A stretch of DNA of 64,000 nucleotides, from assembly GCF_000170895.1 (NCBI RefSeq), contig NZ_ABCS01000051.1, positions 1 to 64,000 of the forward strand, given 5' to 3'. Positions 59,775-64,000 of the stretch are shown here, piece after piece. The position numbers and the translations under genes were made by a program. The number at the start of each line of letters is the position of its first letter. Within the stretch, counting starts at the first letter, position 1. The notes beneath the pieces were generated by a model that was not told where the DNA came from, did not search any database, and saw only the letters and a list, made by a program, of their open reading frames with translations. Source of the DNA: Plesiocystis pacifica SIR-1 (GTDB taxonomy: Bacteria; Myxococcota_A; Polyangia; Nannocystales; Nannocystaceae).

Positions 59775-60761
59775 CTAGTTCGCCGGGTAGGCGCAGCCCG
59801 CGATGCAGGTCGTATTGTGCCGCTGGGCCGCCGACTCCAGGTCCCCAGGCTTGAAGTCGTCGGTCAACACCGAGGCCTTCGGGTCCCAGTCCGAGCGCAT
59901 GTAATAGCGCGCGCTCAGCCCCATCACGTCGAAGTCGAAGTTCTCGGCCACGGTCCGGGCGTTGGACCGGATCTCGAACGTGCCCACGCGCTGCTCCGAC
60001 GCCGAGGCCACGAAGGTGGTCTGGTTGCCGCTCTCGGACACGAAGGAGTAGCGCTGGGGGAACACCGCCGCGAGGGTGTTGCGGTCGTGGGGGTACATGC
60101 GCGTGAGGTTGTGCAAGTTGGCCACCACGACCCCGCCAGGCGACAGCTTGTCGAGGCAGGCCTGGTAGGCCTCGCGGGTCTTGAGGTGGTAGGGCACGAA
60201 CACGCCGCGGAAGGCGTCGAGCATGATCTGGTCCCAGGGCTGCTCGGCCTCCTCGATGAACAGCCGCCCGTCGCTGACGTGGGTCCGGTAGTTGGGGTGG
60301 TCGGGCACGCCGAAGTACTTGCGGGCCAGGCGGACCACCTCCGGGTCGATGTCGACGGCGTCGATCTCCAGGCCCGGGAAGCGCTCGAACAGGTAGTTGC
60401 TGATCTGCCCGCCGCCCAGGCCCATCATCATGAAGCGCTTGGGCTTGGGGTTGACCAAAAAGCCCGCCATCATCGTGCGCGAGTAGTCGAGGTCGAGGCT
60501 GCTGGGGAAGTCGAGGTCCTTGCGCGACTCGATGTAGCGGGTGCCGTCGACGACGAAGTACATGGTCAGCACGGAGCCGCGCCGGGTGACCATGATCTCG
60601 TTGTATTCGGAGGTCGTCTGCTCGAGCAGCTCCTCCTCGGCGCCCCAGGCCCCCCGGGGCCAGCCCGCGAGGACACCCGCGCCCGCGAGCGCGAGGCCGG
60701 AGCCCAGGCCTGTCAAGGAAGTGCCGAGCCAGCGGCGACGGGTCCAGCGCGTCGAGGACAT
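59775..60761 (-). CDS. Tat-exported spermidine-synthase-like protein
   Basis: 328 residues. The N-terminus is a twin-arginine signal: TRRRWLGTSLTGLGSGLALA, then a cleavage region AWGAEE. The body has the polyamine aminopropyltransferase/Rossmann core, MMMGLGGGQISNYLFERFPG, DAVDIDPEVVRLARKYFG and SDGRLFIEEAEQPWDQIMLD, in place of the usual DAFxGxxxP segment (here DAFRGVFVPYHL). Known spermidine synthases are cytoplasmic, so export of this fold is unusual. Its substrate is uncertain; periplasmic methyl or aminopropyl transfer would need an exported cofactor. The ATG at 60761 fits the signal. Confidence 0.83.
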   Translation of the reverse strand: MSSTRWTRRRWLGTSLTGLGSGLALAGAGVLAGWPRGAWGAEEELLEQTTSEYNEIMVTRRGSVLTMYFVVDGTRYIESRKDLDFPSSLDLDYSRTMMAGFLVNPKPKRFMMMGLGGGQISNYLFERFPGLEIDAVDIDPEVVRLARKYFGVPDHPNYRTHVSDGRLFIEEAEQPWDQIMLDAFRGVFVPYHLKTREAYQACLDKLSPGGVVVANLHNLTRMYPHDRNTLAAVFPQRYSFVSESGNQTTFVASASEQRVGTFEIRSNARTVAENFDFDVMGLSARYYMRSDWDPKASVLTDDFKPGDLESAAQRHNTTCIAGCAYPAN

Positions 60762-60820
60762 GAGGGCAGCATAACAGCCAAAAAATTGCCTCGCGGCCCC
60801 GGTCCTGGCTTGTTTGGGGA

Positions 60821-61327
60821 GTGCCATCGACGACGAGCGCAGCAACGAAGGCGACCCGCGCGGCCTCCACGGCCTTGGGCGCCGCAGGCATCGCCAGCCT
60901 GGGCCTGGCCCTCGGTGCGATCCTCGTCGGTCAGCTGATCCTGGTCCCGCTCGTGGCCGGCAACACGGCCCTGGTCGACGCCAACCTGGCGCGGGCCCTG
61001 GCCGAGCCCCTGACCCTGCGCGCTGCCGAGCTGACGATCGGCGCGACCGTGATCCTCGCGGCCCTCGCCCAGCCCTGGCTGCGCCACCGCGTCGCCTCCA
61101 GCCTGGCCCTGCTCGCCGCGGGCATCGCCGCTTGCGACCGCCTCGTGCTCTTGCCCGAGCTCCACGGCCGCTGGGGCCGGGTCGACCTCGTCGCCATGCG
61201 CCCGCTGGACCGCATCGCCGAGGCCTCGCAGCTGAGCCTGGTCCACCACGCCGCCCTCGCCGTGGTCTTGCTGCTGCTCCTCGCCCTGTCCGTGATCGCG
61301 GCGCTGCCGGCCCAGCGCCGGCGCTAG
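60821..61327 (+). CDS. Four-helix membrane protein
   Basis: 168 residues with four hydrophobic helices (about 22-45, 68-88, 90-108, 142-163) joined by short loops, and a polar loop containing RLVLLPELHGRWGRVD. The layout resembles small DUF4149/TMEM205-like proteins, though no motif proves it. GTG start, divergent from the Tat-exported protein with only 59 bp between. Its stop codon is immediately adjacent to the stop of the next gene on the other strand. Confidence 0.7.
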   Translation: MPSTTSAATKATRAASTALGAAGIASLGLALGAILVGQLILVPLVAGNTALVDANLARALAEPLTLRAAELTIGATVILAALAQPWLRHRVASSLALLAAGIAACDRLVLLPELHGRWGRVDLVAMRPLDRIAEASQLSLVHHAALAVVLLLLLALSVIAALPAQRRR

Positions 61328-63151
61328 TCACTTCTTGCCGAACAAGCTGCCCAGGAAGCCGCCCTTGGCCTCTTCCTTGGCCTTCGCCTTGGCCTCGCGG
61401 TCCTTGATCTTGATCGCCCGGAGCTGACGCTGCGCGTCGATGTTGCGCGGGTCGAGCTCCTGGGTCTTCGAGAAGCACATCTTCGCCGGGCCGTACTGGT
61501 CGAGACGCACGTGCAGCATGCCCTTGAAGTAGTGGGCGCGGGCGCAGGCCGGCGCGACCTCGATGACCTTTTGGAGCTTGGTGATGGTCGTCTGCGCGTC
61601 GACGTCGCGATCGCCGGCGAGGAAGTTGGTGTAGTAGAAGGCGGCCTCGATGTCGCTGTCTTGGGGGCTCAGGCCGTGGGCCTCGGCGAACAGGTCGCGG
61701 GCGGCGACGTACTTCTTGCCGCGCAGCAGCTTGTCGGCGTCGCGGGCCTTGACCTCGGCCTCGAAGGCGTTGCGCACGATCGAGTTGGTGTCCTCGCCGA
61801 CCTTGCCCGTGCCCCCGACCTCGAGGGTCTCGAGCAGCTTCGCCCGGCTGTCCTTGTTGCCCAGGACCCCGTAGGCCTCGGACAGCGCCGCGAACACGGG
61901 CTCGACCCGGGGCCGCAGGTGCGCCCGGCCCAGGCCCTCGAGGGCGTCGGGGTGGAAGGTCTTGCTCAGCTCGGCCCACACCTTGCGGATGTCCTTGCGG
62001 CCGGCGTCGAGCTCGAGGCCGAACAGCTCGAAGGCGTGGACCTCCCTGGCGACCTTGGCCTCGAGGGCGGCGAGATCGGCCTCGAACTTCTGGTCCTCGG
62101 CGCTCGGCGCCTTGGGCTTCGCGGCCGCCTTGGGCTTCGCGGCCGCCTTCGGCTTCGCGGCCGCCTTCGGCTTCGCGGCCGCCTTCGGCTTCGCGGCCGC
62201 CTTCGGCTTTGGCTTGGCCTTGGGCGGCGGAGGCGGCTTCGCGCTCGCCTTCGGCTTGGCCTTGACCGGCGGCTTCGCGCTCGCCTTGGCCTTGGCCTTG
62301 GCCGGCGCCTTGCCGGTGCTCTGGCTGCCCAGGTTGACGCCGAGCTCGTGGCCCGCGGCGACGGCCGTGGACCCGCTGGCGATGGCCTGGATCGCGTCGT
62401 CGCCGACGCGCAGCATCTGGCAGGTGATCAGGGTGAAGATCAGCTGCAACACCCGGGTCGTGTCGACCCCGGGGCGGATCATGCCTTCGAGGGTCACGCC
62501 CCGGCCGAGGGCGGCGAGGGTCGGGCCGTCGGGGGCCGAGAAGCCAAACTGTCGCTCGTAGCGGACCAGGGCCTTGGTCGCGACCAGGTCTCCGCCGATC
62601 GCGTCGCCGAGCTCTCGCCGCAGCCGCTCCTCGTCGTAGTGGGCCTGCACCCCGGTCCAGACCAGCGCGAGCACGTTGACCGGCGCGAGCTCGTCGCCCT
62701 TGCCCAAGTCATGCTCGGCGGCCTCGACCTTGGCCTCCGCGGGCGAGAAGGCGTCCGCGGCGAACATCGCCGTCAGCTTGCGTATGCACTGCACGCGCAG
62801 GGCCTCGGTGCGCGTGGCCTCGTCGATGAAGTCGCCCTCGAGCAGGACCTCGCCGAGCAAGCTCTCGTTGTTGTGGATCGAGACCAGCCCGACCTCGAGG
62901 GTGCCCGCGTCGATGTCCCCGCGCTCGAGCATCACGTTGCCCAGCGCGTCCTCCATCCGGTTCCAGTCCGTGAACACGGGCATGCCGCCGCGCAGCCACA
63001 CCCGGCGCTCCCCCGCGGGGCTCGCCTGGTGGAGGGTCACCGTGCCCGTGAAGCGCTGGCGGAGCAGGGCAAACAACAGGCGTGCGAAGGAGTAGCCTCC
63101 GGCGAGGGGATCGAGCTGGATCGTGCGCGAACTTCCTGCCTCCGCGGCCAT
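61328..63151 (-). CDS. DUF4388-DnaJ-TPR fusion protein
   Basis: 607 residues. The N-terminal 200 residues are a DUF4388/PatA-like domain (FTGTVTLHQ, GDIDAGTLEVGLV). Next is a disordered Lys/Ala/Pro linker with six KPKAAA-type units (also an 18-bp DNA repeat near 62110-62210). A J domain follows, with the obligatory HPD in SKTFHPDALEG, then TPR helices (AAFYYTNFLAGDRDVDAQTT; ARAHYFKGMLHVRLDQYGPA). J domains recruit DnaK, and DUF4388 occurs in myxobacterial signalling and gliding proteins. The ATG at 63151 excludes an Arg-rich extension. It is divergent from the PP2C gene. Confidence 0.87.
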   Translation of the reverse strand: MAAEAGSSRTIQLDPLAGGYSFARLLFALLRQRFTGTVTLHQASPAGERRVWLRGGMPVFTDWNRMEDALGNVMLERGDIDAGTLEVGLVSIHNNESLLGEVLLEGDFIDEATRTEALRVQCIRKLTAMFAADAFSPAEAKVEAAEHDLGKGDELAPVNVLALVWTGVQAHYDEERLRRELGDAIGGDLVATKALVRYERQFGFSAPDGPTLAALGRGVTLEGMIRPGVDTTRVLQLIFTLITCQMLRVGDDAIQAIASGSTAVAAGHELGVNLGSQSTGKAPAKAKAKASAKPPVKAKPKASAKPPPPPKAKPKPKAAAKPKAAAKPKAAAKPKAAAKPKAAAKPKAPSAEDQKFEADLAALEAKVAREVHAFELFGLELDAGRKDIRKVWAELSKTFHPDALEGLGRAHLRPRVEPVFAALSEAYGVLGNKDSRAKLLETLEVGGTGKVGEDTNSIVRNAFEAEVKARDADKLLRGKKYVAARDLFAEAHGLSPQDSDIEAAFYYTNFLAGDRDVDAQTTITKLQKVIEVAPACARAHYFKGMLHVRLDQYGPAKMCFSKTQELDPRNIDAQRQLRAIKIKDREAKAKAKEEAKGGFLGSLFGKK

Positions 63152-63339
63152 TCTTGGCCAGATTAGCACGGCCCCGTGTCCCCGCGGGCCCTCTCTCCCC
63201 CTACCCGAGCTGCGACCCGAACTACGCGGCACCCCGCCGCGCACTCGCGCCTGCTGCGAAGCGCGGGCGTTTCGCACCATCACCGCTGGAGTGGTGTGGC
63301 GCGCCCTGCTACCGTTGCCGGGATGGAGGCTCAGACTCC

Positions 63340-64000
63340 GTGAGCATCAGCTTCGCCGTAGGTCGCGACCGCGTTCGCTTTGCCGGCAAGACCGACGTGG
63401 GTCGAGTCCGCTCGCACAACGAAGACAACGTGCTCATCCCGGACGAGCTGCCCCTGGGCGTGGTCTCCGACGGCATGGGCGGCCACGCCTGCGGAGAAGT
63501 CGCCAGCCAGATCACCGTCGACGTGATCGGCGAGTTCTACAAGCGCACCGCCGAGGAGACCGCGCGCACCTGGCCGTTCCGCGCGCCCTCCCTCGAGCTC
63601 CAGAAGAACCGGATGACGACGGCGATCAAGCTGGCGAACTCCGAGATCTTCGACACGGCCGCAGCGGACGCCGAAAAGAGCGGCATGGGCTGCACCGTCG
63701 AGGCGATCTTTTTTGACCAGGGCCGCTTCTACATCGGCCACGTCGGCGACAGCCGCGTGTACCGCATCCGCAACGGCACCATCCAGCTGATGACCGAGGA
63801 CCACTCCTTGCTCAACGACTGGAAGCGGATGAAGGACATGAGCCCCGAGGAGATCGCCAACTTCCCCCACCGCAACGTGGTGGTCCGCGCCCTGGGCCTG
63901 GCGGAGTCGGTCTACGTCGACGTGGTCGTCGAGGAGTACCAGCTCGAGGACATCTACCTGCTGTGCTCCGACGGCCTCAACGACATGCTCGAGGACGACG
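63340..64000 (+). CDS. PP2C-type serine/threonine phosphatase (truncated by window end)
   Basis: The first 220 residues of a PP2C (PPM/Stp1-like) protein phosphatase that dephosphorylates Ser/Thr kinase targets. Metal-binding motifs are in place: RSHNEDN, SDGMGGHACGEVAS, then GMGCTVEAIFF, GHVGDSRVYRI and LCSDGLNDML, so the catalytic core is nearly complete at the window edge. GTG start at 63340 preceded by GGAGG about 10 bp upstream; an ATG slightly before it runs into a stop at once. It is divergent from the DUF4388-J-TPR gene (188 bp gap). Myxobacteria have many such kinases and phosphatases. Confidence 0.93.
   Translation, partial: MSISFAVGRDRVRFAGKTDVGRVRSHNEDNVLIPDELPLGVVSDGMGGHACGEVASQITVDVIGEFYKRTAEETARTWPFRAPSLELQKNRMTTAIKLANSEIFDTAAADAEKSGMGCTVEAIFFDQGRFYIGHVGDSRVYRIRNGTIQLMTEDHSLLNDWKRMKDMSPEEIANFPHRNVVVRALGLAESVYVDVVVEEYQLEDIYLLCSDGLNDMLEDD

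Overview
The window is about 64 kb of very GC-rich DNA (strong G/C preference at third codon positions) with densely packed genes on both strands. The gene content points to a myxobacterium, most likely of the Nannocystis/Plesiocystis/Enhygromyxa side of the group (inference). The signs are many lipoproteins with Ser/Thr/Asp/Glu-rich linkers, a Myxococcus-type Cys-rich module, an IgGFc-binding-type lipoprotein, FecR-VIT-VWA and DUF4388-DnaJ-TPR architectures, a c-subunit of ATP synthase with a signal peptide, and PP2C and PAS-hybrid-kinase signalling. It reads as ordinary chromosome with one small accessory island. No integrase, transposase, phage structural genes or CRISPR array were seen.

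Layout. 0-4 kb: surface lipoproteins and an SGNH-hydrolase-like lipoprotein. 4.2-8.2 kb: an O6-alkylguanine-DNA alkyltransferase followed by a four-gene lipid-transport (Mla/MCE) operon with two different permeases. 8.2-15.4 kb: a GGCT-fold protein, a membrane protein, a two-gene sensor unit (XylR_N/V4R protein plus GAF-STAS protein) and a lipoprotein with three discoidin-like repeats and a LamG-like domain. 15.6-23.2 kb: prfC, a TlpA-type thioredoxin lipoprotein, a methyltransferase, and an AspH-like oxygenase coupled to an alpha/beta hydrolase. 23.3-32.9 kb: an RTX-repeat remnant, two large surface lipoproteins, tcdA, a WYL regulator and a divergent glutathione S-transferase. 33-37.3 kb: lipoproteins and a split ATP synthase operon (two I-like proteins, a, c) closed by a clear terminator. 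37.4-46.3 kb: a lipoprotein, a StyA-like monooxygenase divergent from a hybrid histidine kinase, thioredoxin reductase, an EF-hand-like lipoprotein, and an AraC-VOC operon. 46.4-51.2 kb: a BRO-N-like/LuxR operon, tRNA-Phe and a type II restriction-modification pair with visibly lower GC. 51.2-64 kb: a copper monooxygenase-cytochrome c lipoprotein, YhbY, an SDR, a small redox operon (YtkA-like, monoheme and pentaheme cytochromes, metallo-beta-lactamase fold), a Tat-exported spermidine-synthase-like protein, a DUF4388-J-TPR protein and a truncated PP2C phosphatase.

The most unusual signal is not a gene. Two families of short dispersed repeats (called A, about 45-85 bp with 10-bp terminal inverted repeats, and B, about 135 bp ending in a strong GC hairpin) occur at seven loci. 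At every locus they lie directly 3' of a gene, in the same orientation as that gene, often starting at or overlapping its stop codon. They look like a family of 3'-UTR or terminator-like elements, or a mobile element that targets gene ends. At 42.4 kb a third, tandem family (C) follows a B copy.
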